From Zygnema cylindricum (taxonomy: Eukaryota; Streptophyta; Zygnematophyceae; Zygnematales; Zygnemataceae), in the NCBI GenBank assembly GCA_037447655.1, contig JBBHKE010001207.1, positions 261,521-325,520 on the forward strand: 64,000 nucleotides of DNA, given 5' to 3'. How positions within the stretch are numbered: the first letter of the stretch is position 1; every line of letters starts with the position of its first letter. The position numbers and the translations under genes are program-made. Below the pieces are notes generated by a model. It saw only the letters and a program-made list of their open reading frames with translations, was not told the DNA's origin and searched no databases. Shown piece after piece: positions 11,013 through 33,044 of the stretch.

Positions 11013-11750
11013 ACATTACAGTACATTACCGCACATTACAGTCCTGCTCTGCCACAACTCCACAACTCCACAATTCCAGAAGTCCACAATCGTGACCGTC
11101 GATTCGTAAAGGTTTGTCTATTATTGGGCGTTGTTGGAATCTTGGAAACTTTTTTTATACCAGCACTCCAGCAGTTTTGGAAACGCTCTGTGGCGCTAAA
11201 ATAAGACGCGTGGCTAAATCCCCCGACTCTCCCCACGCCACGCTGCCAAGCATGTCAGCATGCAATGGCTCAGCACGTGATATGCAATAAAAGTCCCACG
11301 TAACACAGGCTCGAAATAATTTTACAACCTCTTTGCAGCATGCTTGCGTCATTTTGGAATATGAAAGTGCGTCCTGTTTGAGGTTACATTCGTCCACTTA
11401 GTTCTCTGCAGCATACCTGTACGTCATTTTATCTGTTTGCCAATTAGTTCAACCGAGAAATCTTTCAACATTGCCAAATACTGAAAGACATAAGGACATA
11501 AGTTACAGAACAAAACAGAAGTTACAGTACAGTACACCCTGTATCGCTGTTTGTCGTTAACTTTTTTTTCGCCACTTAAAGTAGCTCATTCCCGTGCACT
11601 TGTCCGATGATCAATCTGACGGTTACGATGAAACGCTAACATCCTTTCGCATTGACCCCTCTCCGAATGAAAAAGCTGTGTTCACTAAGCAAAGGTAAAA
11701 AATGCCGAAAAAATTCAACGCTCAAATCGATACACGTTGAACTGTACTCT
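11013..11750. other. upstream region of the Rossmann-protein gene
   Basis: No gene is assigned. It contains one A-type end without a partner at 11532 (TACACCCTGTATCGC). Open frames on the minus strand (11036-11397) show no recognisable domain. Confidence 0.4.
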
Positions 11751-11850
11751 ATTGTACTGTACTGTACTGTACTGTAGTATAGCTGCTCTCTTGTCTGCCT
11801 CTCCTTCCAGGAAGTACAGTACAGTACAGTACAGTACAGTGCTGTAGTAT
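11751..11850. repeat. CAGTA/TACTG pentanucleotide arrays as an inverted repeat in the gene's upstream region
   Basis: About 11758-11776 is a TACTG array and 11814-11841 a CAGTA array, i.e. complementary strands of the same repeat about 40 bp apart, with GTAGTAT after each. They could pair as a stem of about 20 bp. They lie 90-190 bp before the start codon of the downstream gene. Their effect on transcription is unknown. Confidence 0.75.
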
Positions 11851-11938
11851 TAGCGTCTCTGTATTTGACGATTGATCTTTTAATCTATCTATGCACTTAC
11901 ATGCAGTCTATTTAAAATAAAACAACGATTCACCAGCC

Positions 11939-21545
<9,607 letters not shown>

Positions 21546-22871
21546 GGTGTGGAAAAATTGAAATAATTTGCAGTTTTGAAATTCAGAAGGGACTAGATCA
21601 AGTTACATTTCTTTGTAAAAATAGAGCAGAAACAGTTTTTTTCATCATGTCTATGGGACACTGGAACGATATATTATAAAACAGTTCTTTTTTCCTCGAC
21701 TCTACATAATTCTAAAGAATTGCTCACAGTAGGTTCAAATGATTGTACGTCGAGGGAAGAGGTATAAAGGGCCTTAAAGTTTCGGAGGTTTTACATGTAT
21801 TTTTCCTGCGGAAAATAGTGTTTCTTAGAAAGGTACTGCTTTCAACTTCTTGGTGATGGAGATTGAACAAGGAAAGAGACGTTGTCCAAAACAGATTAAA
21901 AAAACATCATTTTTTTTTCAACATTTGTACCATGAGCACGGTGAATAATATCTTGTCATTTATGTCGATGATAATGGAGAGATAATTTATCAATTCTGGT
22001 TTCATACTATCATAGATGGTGATTCTAAAACTTTATTTCTCTGAGGATCGGGCTAATTCGTTTGACATTGTGCGATATATTTGTATGTGGGAAATTTCTC
22101 TAGTCTTCCATTAATAGTCTTGGCATTATTGAATGTGCGTGGTCAGGGGGAGAGGGAAATTCAAATATTGTAGAGATAATGATAACTGTAATGATTACGA
22201 TACGGACAATATAATTATTAGCAACGAAATGGTGTTGCAAATCACGTAATAGTGCGTTAGTTAAATTGCGAAGAAAAAAGTGGCCTCAGTAAACACTAAG
22301 CCCTAAGGTAGGAAAAACTGAATAAATTGTACTTCTGACGGTATAAATAGAATTTACATTTCAAACAGTTTCTTACAACAAAACAAAACTAGACAGGCGA
22401 AAGAAAATCAAATGCTACAATTCTAATCTAGAATAGAAGACGACACAATTACTCATTATTGTTTTTTTTTTTAATCATAATTAGTATACATTGTAGTTAG
22501 TGTAGATTGTAACCAGTTCAGTCAGTGGCAGAGTGAATCGGTAAATTAGTGTGACCCATTCTTGAGAACGACACATACAGGGCAGCCACGCCACCTAAAA
22601 CTTTACGATATATTTGTCAGTTCATACTAATTTTATCATACAGTATTTGGTTTTGCCAAAGTAATGTGGCTGACTTTATTAGAAAGCGCGACGGTCAACC
22701 AGTGGAATCTGAGTCCAATAGAACAAATGGAAGTAGCAATGCTAAAACTGAAAAACTACATGTGTGGGGAATAAATAAAAAATGATAAGCAAGGCAAAAG
22801 CAACGAAAATACAAGGAGATGGCAGGTAAACCGATAACACCCAAAGAAGCAAAAAACAACAATCGAAACAT
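21546..22871. other. 3' flank of the Rossmann-protein gene
   Basis: AT-rich sequence that includes the 3' UTR. AATAAA-like words occur at about 22770-22782, too far to be sure of as the poly-A signal. No other feature was recognised. Confidence 0.4.
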
Positions 22872-25800
22872 CTAAGGGAAGATCCAACATGTCTCAACAA
22901 TACCCCAACATAACCGAAAGACTACGAAAAGCAACTGAGGAGGAGCACGAGGAGGCAGTTCCGGAACACGTTGACGATCCATAACTGCAATAGACGATCG
23001 AAGGAGGATAGAAGCCTGCACTCGTTGTAGGGCCACAGATAAACGTTGACGATAAAAAGAAGTAAGGACTGAAACAGAGGGGCTCCTAGGTCCCCGACGC
23101 TCGAACGAGCGCCGACAACAAAAACGGAGAAACTCGTCCAAAGCCACACCCAAACAACCAAATATCTCAACCGCCATCGAAATGGAACCATCCATAGCAT
23201 CGCTATGGGCATAATCACGCTCCTTCCTCCTAGCCGTGTCAGAGGCGGCCACACCAACACGCCGAGCTACTTGACTAGCAAGTGTATCTGAGGTAGGGTT
23301 CGCCAAAACAACGTCACCAAATGTGCAACGCGGACCTTCGAGTAATACAACGTCAATCCGACGCGAAGGAATAATGTGGGAAACCTCCCCACGACAGAAA
23401 ATCCCCCCTCGGAAGCGATAGTAGCGATGGTGTCCCGAATCGTGTCGTGCGCCTGAATCAACTCGCCCCCGTGGGAGCAACGAAGCTAATGAACGCCGTC
23501 GGGCTCAAGAAACATGAGCAAACAAGAGAGCCAAGCAAAGGTGGGTGAGGGAGGCCAAGCCGAAACCTAAGGGCCGTGGTGAATTGAGCCACGGTGAATC
23601 GCAGAGTAGATAAGATAGAAATAGCCAATAGCCAAGCTCAGGAAACAGGACCGCCACAAGAAAGAAAGAGTGCACGAGAAGTATCAGGAGGAAGCGCCTC
23701 GAGAAGCTCAAACTTAATAGCGGCAACAACTTTGTCAGAAATAGATTCCTGAATACGTGCAACTGATGTCGAAACAAGAGTGGAAAGAACTGGCATATCC
23801 GCGATAGCACCAAGAGTAAGAGAACGAGATGCATCGAGAAGGGACCGCTGGAAGGCGAGCACACCGTTCGAAACTCGGGGTACAACGGTAACAAGAATAT
23901 GAGTATCCCCAGCCTAAAAAAGAGAGACAATAGTGGAGGCAACAAGGCACCAACTTCTCAAATAGGCAACGTGAGCAACACGGGCCGTCAACAGTAAACC
24001 AAACCACCTACAGAGACTGGAAGAGAGGCCGGAATACGGGTTGCACACCCAGACTCACGATCAAAAGCCCCACGGCCTAACAAAGTATGAAGGAGGTCCA
24101 TGAGGCGATCGTCAAATGCAGAAAGGGACGACACAAAAGTAAGAGTGGGAGGGGAAGTACGGGTAAGGTAAAAGGGGCGATGGGGGAAACACCGGGTCAA
24201 AAGTGCAAAAGCCACTTGGGGATCAAAAAGGTTAAGAAGGTCATCCACATGGGACAAATCTGTTTGAAGAGCACAATCAAGAAATTGCTTGATGTATAGA
24301 TCAGAACCGAGCGGGCAACCTAACACACGAATACCTTCGGATGGAGGAGGATTCTGAAAACCAGGAGGGGGAGTGAAAGAATAAGGAAAAGCTTGGGGAG
24401 ACCAAACAACACACTTAGTGGGTTAGACAGAAAGATTAAGTTCAGGCAAACGATCTTTGAAAAAGGTATAGGCCGGTAAAACTTGGTCCCAAAGGATCAA
24501 TAATGTGTGTGCCGTCCGCAACTGAAGGGAAGAGGCAAGATGGAAAAGCCTCCGCGGAAGCTCGGAGGGCCCGATAATGAGCAAGGGCAAACAATGGGCC
24601 CCTAAGAGGATCGCCCTGACGAGTGCCAGTCGTGGAAGAAAGGGGAACCAAATCACCATTAGTGGAAAATGAGAGGCTGCTCAAAGAATAAAAGGCCCTC
24701 ACAAAAGGAAATTTCTGGAAAATTGGAGAAGGTGCAACCATAAGCTCGGAAAAAATGGCATTACGATCCAATGTACTGAAAGCATTAGAAACATAAACTT
24801 GAAGGTCAAAATAATCCGGATGGGCATCCAACAACGCTCGAATCCCGTGGACCACAGCTTCACAACCTCCCCGGGTTGCCACTCCAAACTGATGAGGAGA
24901 GAAATAATCATGGAAAGCGGGTTAGGGTTGGATGCAGATGGCACGGGCCACCAATCAGTACAACACCTCGCCCACGGCAATAGGACGCATTCCCCCATTG
25001 GGTTTGGTGACAGCTACAAGGAGGGAGGCCGTGAGGAGATCACAAATATGAGAGGGGACAGTGCCACCTGCAATAAGAGAACAAACTCGAAAAAGCATAT
25101 CAAAACCCCGGGCACCTGATTCCGGAGGCAAAACGTTGCGAAATAACTCATAAATTGTGCTCGATGGGACCCCCTGGTGAAAGATGTGGAGAAGTCGTAA
25201 GGGCTTTAATAAAAGTGTCTCGATCTAGGATAAAACACTTTGATGGCTCAAAGGTGTGAATAGAGGGGGGTTGAGGGGTGGGAGCCGGTGGATGGAGAGC
25301 TCGGAGAATCTCAATAGTCTTTGTAGACCGAGGAGCAGGATTAAACGGAGAGCTTGGAGAATCTCGATAGTCTCAGTAGACCGAGGAGCAGGATTAAACG
25401 GCTGGAGGGCCCGAACCGCTCGAGAGAGCTCACCAACTCGGCCCAAATGAACCGCACGACGATAAGAGGATGGTACATCTGAAGTCATAGATCTTCCACG
25501 TGGTGTGAAAGAAGCACTCGCAACTCGATCCTCGTGCTCGGCGTGATGGGCCTTCCAATCACCTCGAAAGAATCGTCGGCATCGAGCCATAGTTTCTCGG
25601 GCCTCGCTACCACCTCCACGGCGTGGTAAGACTAGAACCCAAAGAGAAAACATGAAAAGCAGGTGCTAAGGTCCAACATCCGTGGGATCGGAACAAATAT
25701 AGGTCAAAGGGAGGTGGAGGGCGTCCTGTACTATAATTCGCACAGCCATGGGGATCCGCGTGTATAATCGTGAACGGGGGGATCCCAAATCATACGCTCC

Positions 25801-26064
25801 AAGCACGTCCAATTTGCGTACAAATGCCCAATCTTCGCTTGTAGGTCCTGACAGGAGTGCGGTGGAAGGAAGAATACTAGAGGATGGGCCGCCTTGGGCC
25901 AAGAATCGTCGACAACTCTTTGTCTGCCGGGCAATACCGACACCCGACGCGAAATGGTTATGGCACCCAGTACATTCTATCCGTGTTGAGGCTTGTTTGC
26001 GGGGTTTAGGTGGAGGAAGTGAGAGAGAGAGAGAGAGAGGGGGCGAGGATGCTTGGCCTGACAT
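22872..26064 (-). mobile_element. dead non-LTR-type retroelement (zinc finger, RT and C-terminal domain remnants)
   Basis: Read on the minus strand, homologous pieces follow one another in different frames: a C-rich zinc-finger-like segment (25666-26064; CTGCHNHFASGVGIARQTKSC), a linker with RRAVHLGRVGELSRAVRAL (25225-25653), the RT core (24442-24882), the downstream domain with GCPLGSD, VAFALLTRCFPHRP and RIPASLPVSVGGL (23988-24326), and a tail (22872-23480; RGPRSPSVSVL, RQRLSVALQR). Frameshifts and stops separate the pieces, so no intact protein remains. I recognise the type from RT-like proteins of algal, bryophyte and lycophyte genomes, but cannot name a clade. The sequence is less AT-rich than the neighbouring intergenic DNA. 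Confidence 0.75.
24442..24882 (-). pseudogene. reverse transcriptase core with lost catalytic residues
   Basis: The RT fingers/palm run from TRGGCEAVVHGIRALLD through motif A (FDLQVYVSNAFSTLDR), the motif B block (GTRQGDPLRGPLFALAHYRAL) and motif C (SVADGTHIIDPLG). In active members I would expect V-D-V in motif A and A-D-D in motif C. Here Tyr replaces the first Asp and Gly the second Asp of ADD. The enzyme is therefore inactive even before counting the frameshifts around it. Confidence 0.75.
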
Positions 26065-26072
26065 AGTTATTG

Positions 26073-26133
<61 letters not shown>

Positions 26134-26178
26134 GCGAGGATGCTTGGCCGGACATAGTTATTGAACGAGAGGGCGATG

Positions 26179-26257
<79 letters not shown>

Positions 26258-26406
26258 AAGTATCGGTTTTTGGGTGTGTAAGTGGTATAGGGGGAGGGGG
26301 GGGGGGGGGGGGGGGGGGAGAGAAATGTCGGAATAATTAGCTTTTTTTTTTTTTTTTTTTGAAAGGGAAGGGGAGGGGAGGTGGGGGCAGAGGGAGGGTG
26401 AGAGGG
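26018..26406. repeat. compound microsatellite block: GA, TG, poly-G, poly-T
   Basis: GA runs occur at about 26022-26040 and 26077-26130, a TG run of about 72 bp at 26180-26254, poly-G at about 26297-26320, poly-T at 26342-26360, and a G-rich tail to 26417. A unit beginning GGGGCGAGGATGCTTGGCC occurs twice (about 26039 and 26131), so part of the block is a local duplication around the GA run. Confidence 0.92.
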
Positions 26407-26419
26407 GGGGAAGGGGGGT

Positions 26420-28664
26420 TCAAGTATCGGTTTTACAAGGATAATAATTATTTCAGGTGCCATCTGACAATTAATGAGTCTCATCAAAAAGATAATGAAA
26501 TCGCCATGTTATGTTAGCTAGTTTTAACAGGGAAGTACTTTTTTCAACAGGAAGCACTTTTTATGTCAAAGTGGTTTTATTGCTGGATTTTCCTATACTA
26601 CACAGTGAAGTTGTCAACTAATTCCCTCGCGCAATGTTGTGATATGGTGCGAAAAATTTACTGTAGTATCCACTCTGTTCAATTGAATGGCAGCTCAGGC
26701 ACTACATTACTATATGAATTGAGTTTTTTTATCCGAGTTTTATGGAACATGAAGTAGGACCTTTACAATTTTATTGATGATGATCTGTAGAACAGTCAGA
26801 GTTCCCATTACAACAATGATACATCGCTTCGAGGCCAACAAATTCCTTGTTGGCAATAAGTGACAAAAATAGTGCGCTTCATAATATTACTTTAAATACA
26901 CTATATCATTCTTCACTTTATATAGCGTGGCATACCACATTTTAACAATCTGTTCCATAGACTGTGTAGCGATATAACAACAGATCGGTTCGACAGACCA
27001 CGCCATATAATTGTACAGTACAAACCATACTGATATCGCCAGTAGTTATTGCTACCGGTATTATCACGATAAAAAAATAAATTTTGTCGGTTTTTAATCG
27101 GCGATAGCACCAGTTTTGATATATCATTCCAATATATCAATTATCGGCAAGCCAAAAGGCAGTACACATGGATTATCAACAAAATCTTGCCAATATAAAA
27201 CACTAGCATTTACCTTCTTGAGATATTTTAACAGCTACAGGTACTGCACTTCAAATATAACTTCATTTTCATTATCAATACAAATCAAAAAATTCGAAAC
27301 AACAATCAACACCAAGCTCAATTGGGTTATTCACACATTCCTGCCGTTGTTATTGCACTCACCATTAAACAACGGATTTAAAACATAAATTCAATTTGCC
27401 TTGGAAAAGGTCTGATTATTAATCAAATTTCCAGTGATCAACCGTACAATTTCAGCTTCCAGCCAGGAAAACCAACACCTAAGAAGATATTATAAGAAAT
27501 TCCCTAAACAACAGCATACAACAGCACAAGACAAGCTATTTCCGCAACATTGCAATATCTCTCTACCAATCTTTAAAGAGCGTTAGCCATTATTGTGCAA
27601 AAAAGAACACATTTCTACAAAAAAAAATTACAAAACAAAATGATAGTACAATTCTAAATACAGGCTATGAAATCCTTAATTTTAAGTGCACACCAACAGC
27701 CAGCAAACAGGCAACAAGCAAACACAGTATTGAGTTGCAAACTATCCCACTCAGAAATCAAAAGCAATACACTACATCCCCACTGCCATGAATCTTACAA
27801 AAGAAAAAATAGCATAACCATGCTGATTTAAAATTTGAACTGCAAAGTATATAGTATTGTGCAAACCACCGGGGGAAAAAAGGGAGAAAAACAATTCTAC
27901 ACCTATGGTACACAAGAAGCCGAATATCCTCTCTATATTCTAGCTGCTGATTATTACGCCCACTTGCCAAGCAGCTATGTGTTTCTCAACTGATGGTCAA
28001 AACACTAACCTCCCAACTGATTACCTTCACTTCTTATACACATGAACACTGAGGAGAGCCGTAAAAGACTGCTCAGTGAAAAAAAAAGTGGAAGAAATGA
28101 TGACTACAATCAAGAGGCTAGCTCACAAGCTTCTTTCAAAAGAGACTAAAAAAACACCCTCAAAGGAGTGAGAGAGAGAGGGAAAGAAGAGAGAGAAACG
28201 CTCTGATTAGGACATGACTGCCCTAAACAAAAGCGTAAAAAAGTTGGAGAAACCTCCCCTCCTTAGTTTGGGAGCCATCCTCAAAATGAGAATAGACTAC
28301 CACAAACAAACAAAAAACAGATACCACCCGGAGTATACTGCTAAACAAAGTGTACGGAGTGACTAAGACTACAGTGACTGACTGACTTCGACATCAGAAA
28401 AAAAAGAGAAAAAAAAAACTGTATACACATATCCCACTGGGTGGCATAGCCACTAGATCTGTAAAAGAAAACCGATCCGTTCACAACAGGAAAAAAAAGT
28501 TTGCTGCCCCAAACTTCTGAAACACAGAAAAAAAAAAGAGGAACAGGAAAAAAAAGCCTCGAAAAGGTAAAAAATTTGTCCAGAACTCCCCTTGCAAATC
28601 TTCCTTAACAGCCTCATGATTGAAAAGATCTGAGATTGATACTCCACTAGTAGGGAAATAATCA
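26420..28664. other. intergenic region between the two genes' 3' ends
   Basis: AT-rich. 28150-28664 probably includes the 3' UTR of the MYB gene (read leftward). No element ends or genes were recognised. Confidence 0.4.
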
Positions 28665-30794
28665 TTACTCCAAACTGCAAAAAAATCACAAACAGTAGCC
28701 AACATATATTAGTATCACATCAACATCACAAGAAAACAAAAAGCAGATAAGTGTAAGTACTCGTCCAAAATCGTCTAAAACAGCATTCATAATACACAAA
28801 AGTCTTTACACATAAATCTTACCTCTCATCAGCCAATTTGCATGGGGCATTGAGATCAAGCCATGGACGAGCTTCAGTTCCTTCATGAGAAATTGTGACG
28901 TCACTCTTTTCCCTGTAAAGAACTGAGCTCTCTGAATCCGAATCACAAGTTCCTGCACTGGAGTTCAGGTCCAATCGGGTAACTTTCTTCGACCGTTCGT
29001 CAGATTCTGCCTCCCTGTTGCGCTTAGAAGCACCCCGGCGGGAAGAAGTTTCTCCTGTCAAAAAACTCTCAGTACGGGAGAGTGATTCGCTACCAACACT
29101 CATGGACGCTCCTTCATTGGCCTTCATAATGGCCTGGAATCGATTCTTTGCTGCATTATCAGTCCTGCAAACAAGCCAATGTAGCCCTAATTGTGAGACT
29201 CTATCACACAACTGACCCAGTCATAGAGGAAGGTATATTCTAGAGAAACAAACAAAAATTGAAAGACAATTCAAAAGAATTGAAGTAAAGATAAAAACAG
29301 GTGATCCTGATATATTACGTCAGACACTGGGATACCAGGATTTAAATTCTCTCAGGGAAGGTTCATTGACATACCTTCCAGGGACCATCTTGGCGATCTC
29401 AGTCCAGCGATTGCCAAATATCTTGTGGCCCTAAGTAAGCAAAAAGGAAGGAAACACGTTAAGCACAGAGAAGTACCAATTCTCAAACTGGCCCAACACA
29501 CACAAGCATCAAACGAGACACATTGACTTAATCCCAGCCCAGTTAAAACATGGAAAAGGATGAATATAAGACACACCTTCAACAGCTGCTCATCTTCTTC
29601 CCTAGTCCAGACTCCCTTGCTGCCACTTGCGTTCAGACATGCCTGCCACCTGCAATCAAACAAATAAGAAGGATGAGCATGTTGATATAACAAATACATA
29701 TTAGTGACAAAAGACCTATATATTTGAAGCAGCATCTGCAAACATTCCGGTTCGCATATTCTCAGCAAATCAAAAGCAAGACCAAAACAGGCAGCAAATA
29801 ACGAAAAGGAAAATGATAGAAAATACCTTCTTCGGCAATGTCTATTTGTCTTAGTGGGGATCTTTGAAGCTATCAGAGACCATCTGCAAGTTCAAATGAG
29901 AAAAAAACGTATTAATCTCTCCATCCAGAGAACAGGAAGAAGAGAAATAAAATGCAAGAAAAAAAACCGTTTAGTTATCTGCGAAAACAACAATTTAGGG
30001 TAAACTAGGTAACGCATAAGAGAAAACCTAGAGAAACACTTACTTCGTTGTGCCATACTTGGCAATTAGGTCACACAGAAGTTGATCCTCCTGCACAGCA
30101 AATTGAAATGTGAAAAGTTCAGAGAAATATCATTACAAAAAGGTGGTTCAATATGTCAAAGAAGACTACAGAATAAGATGACTACAGTTGGCATAAACAT
30201 CTTCACAGTACAGGGGGTTGGGAATGTAAAGAAAAAAAGAGATTTAACATTAGTGACGATTTTCATTCTACAACATTTACCTCGATCTAAACGAATATAG
30301 CCTCAACATAATGTGACAGCGGCACAATCAAACCCCCCCCATGTATTGATGTATAGTTCAGCAAAAAGCATTTCTTAAATGTCTCGTTAGACCCTTTGAA
30401 CAGCAGAACGTGTAACAGAGCCAAATTAGAAACATAATGATATAAAAACCGCTGAAACAGTAAGTCATGTAATAATATCATCAGGTTCTCATTAGATTCT
30501 CATCAGATTCTCATCAGTTTGACATAAAATACTTTGAAACAGTTTCATATACAGTGATCACAATTTCTTCAGAGAAAATCGGCCTACCTGCTCAGACCAG
30601 ACAACTTTAGTTGACGATTCAGAAGGAGGAGACGATACTGGAACTGAAGTGCTCACAGAATCGAATGAAAAATGACTCTGTAAGCGATCAGCACGACAAA
30701 GATAATTTCGCTCCAGCTCTCCAAAAGGAGATGGAACAGAAATCCATGAAACTGATCCAGGAGCGAAGTAGTTTGATTGCATCATGGCATGCAT
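28665..30794 (-). CDS. MYB88/FLP-like: R2R3-MYB transcription factor, FOUR LIPS/MYB88 type, 6-7 exons, ~261 aa
   Basis: Minus-strand exons: 30794-30588, 30090-30044, 29883-29827, 29649-29577, 29430-29375, 29164-28819. Junctions are GT-AG with matching phases; 786 nt, 261 aa plus stop. R2 has Trp at about 66, 86 and 105 (VVWSEQEDQLL, TTKWSLIASK, CRRRWQACLN). R3 has Trp 118 and 137 and Phe 156 (GVWTREEDEQLL, FGNRWTEIAKMV, GRTDNAAKNRF). The RHCRRRW and FGNRWTEIAK blocks and the Phe in place of the last Trp fit FLP/MYB88, which in Arabidopsis restrict stomatal-lineage divisions and set root branching angle. The tail has RLDLNSS and WLDLNAPC, both DLN (EAR-like repressor) motifs. The start is the first ATG after an in-frame stop at 30819-30821; ATGs at 30785 and 30782 are alternatives. 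The last codons overlap a strong donor (AG/GTAAGA at 28823/28822), so a seventh exon from 28674 may end the protein as S-L-E at 28665. Confidence 0.9.
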
Positions 30795-32488
30795 ATATGT
30801 GACTCCGTACAAATTTTGTTATGACCTCTTAGTTGAAAACAGGACTTGATATCTCCTGCAACTACAGGAGTAAGTTTGACCCAAAAGGAAAACTAAGGAA
30901 ACCACAACAGTGTATATCTGCCGAAGTAGACTGATAAAAAACACAAACTGTTTTGCAAAAACAGAGAAAAACGAAAAAGTAGTGAGCAAACTGGACCTGA
31001 AAAAACAACAAAGTTAAGAACCTCAAGAGGTTTGAATAAAACCTCTGCAACGCTGCCTAAAAGGTCAGCGAAAAAAAGAGGCTAGAAACTTTTCTCTCAC
31101 ATAAAAAATAAAGGTAGCCAACCTAAAAATTGTGAAACGAAAGAAAGAGAATAGAGAGAGAAAAAGACAGGAGGTGAAGAGGAAGAATACACGGATGAAA
31201 GCTGCAGGCGACTTAAATCTACCAAACCCTAGATAACAGGTAGCAGTGGAGGTTTCGGCCTATAAGAGGGCAGCAAATAACTGTGGTTGGAGGGGTCCTT
31301 CAGAAAAAGTACATTCCAAATACAGCTGCTGGTTCAGAAAAAGTACATAGGTATCAAAGGTCAAAGTACACTTTCGTACCCGAAGACAAAGTAGGAGTCA
31401 CAGTTGACGCTTATGAAACAAACTAACAAAAGTCCACTGCGACTGTGAATAACATAGAATTGTTAAATATAACATGGAAAGGGAACGAACGTAGGTGGAT
31501 GCTGTTAAATTACGCTCTCTAGCAGCTATTTACAGGTACCTGCTAAGTATTTTTCATGGAACGGCGGCTAGAACCGCGACCAGAGCCGCGGCTTGAGATC
31601 GTGCAATTTTGACCCAGCGGATGACGTGTCCAGCTTTCGATCCTCCGCGTCAGTTGCCCGCGTCACACAATTTTCAATGGATTTGATAGTTCATGAAGGG
31701 TGACGTGGGTGATCAAACGCCTTCAGATCCGTGGACGGCGATTTTCCCGGCAATATCAGATATGTCCCGATGAAATAATATTTGTTGCGGTCAAATCTGT
31801 CCTTTTGGCCACCTGTCGAACGTAGACACCGTCATGACGCCGCGGCGTCAAAAAGTTTGCTTTCGCCATAACTGAAGTCCGTTTACGTCGCGGTACAAGT
31901 GGACGTTCAGCCTGTACCAAAACGACAAATATATTTTGTAAGAACTGGAAGCGGCCACGTCTTTCAGCAGCCGCGCGTCAAAGAGAATCTTCGTCTGTCT
32001 TTTTCTCGTGCGCGTGCACAGCCTGCACGAGATACAGATGTAAAAATTCTTATCAACCAATTCGGGACTTTTTGTCGACAGAAGACCGTACATTAAGATA
32101 CCGCTTCAATAAAAAAAACTGTACGAACCCTGTCTTTTTGCGTAATGACAAGCCAATGTGAACGTCCGCTCTCTCAAAAAGCAAAACATACAAGACTCAC
32201 CGCTGACCCAGCCCTCTGCGAAATTTCCCAACCGTCACAAATTGCGTCGCCGAAAATTTTGTGCGTTTTTTATGCCATATTGTCGTACTGGTGGACCTAT
32301 CACACGTGGAGTATTAAGAAGCGTTTGGTGAGTTTTCCGTGGTACGGTCACTGTATTGCTTCCGGAACCAGAACAGCGACAGCCCACGTAGCCTCTATTC
32401 GAAAGCAATACAGTTCTGCAAACGGCGTGAACGGCGGAAAAAGTATTCCAGCATGGGGAGTAGGAGTTGTCACAAGGATTTCGCACAC
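30795..32488. other. upstream region of the MYB gene
   Basis: It should hold the 5' UTR and promoter. A more GC-rich part with CpG-containing words lies at about 31555-31870. No TATA box could be tied to a start site. The short open frames show no domain. Confidence 0.4.
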
Positions 32489-33041
32489 TACACCGTCAAT
32501 CGCTATTAGAGTATATAACGCCAATTCGGTGCCCTTTTTTCAAAAAAAAACACCCGAAATACAATCCATAATTCTATTTTTTCCATTATTCTAATTAGGT
32601 TTTTTTTTCAATTAGCGTTAATATGGAAGTACACTGCGATGGAAATAGTGCTGCGTACGGACAAGATATTTTTGTACGAAATGGTACTTTTTGAATTACA
32701 AAGGCATAAAAGACACTTAACATTATTGCGCACACATGTGAATGTGCACTGGAAGAAAGAGATTCAAACTCGTCGAAAAAAATCACGTTCTCATATGTTC
32801 GTCCGTCGACCGTGCGAACAGCGCGACGGCGTACGAATTGTCAGATTTTGTACGAATACACATATTAATGTAGACATCGAAAGGGCGGGTATTTATTATT
32901 CAGGACAATCCAAATTACAGTTAGGGATTAATTAGTATATATTTTTTTTTTCAAAAAAAAAAAAATCCCGATTAGTGTTAATAACACTAATTGTTTTTTT
33001 ACGCTATTTATTCCTTTACTCTAATAGCGATTGACGGTGTA
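32489..33041 (+). mobile_element. A9: A-family MITE (553 bp), tandem with A10
   Basis: The ends are TACACCGTCAATCGCTATTAG and its complement. The interior matches A10 closely. An open frame (32639-32935, 98 codons) is shared with A10 but shifted at its start there; I do not consider it a proven gene. Confidence 0.9.
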
Positions 33042-33044
33042 CTG

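Noticed and set aside
11036-11397. Two minus-strand frames upstream of the Rossmann-protein gene
   Set aside because: They overlap each other in different frames, show no domain or splice support, and lie in repeat-rich DNA.
26070-26487. Open frames rich in Arg-Glu, Val-Cys and Thr-His
   Set aside because: They are translations of the GA and TG microsatellites.
28140-28200. GA-rich stretch downstream of the MYB gene as a regulatory element
   Set aside because: It is a short simple repeat with nothing to mark it as functional.
32145-32594. 149-codon plus-strand frame
   Set aside because: Its last part runs into A9, and the rest has no domain; likely chance.
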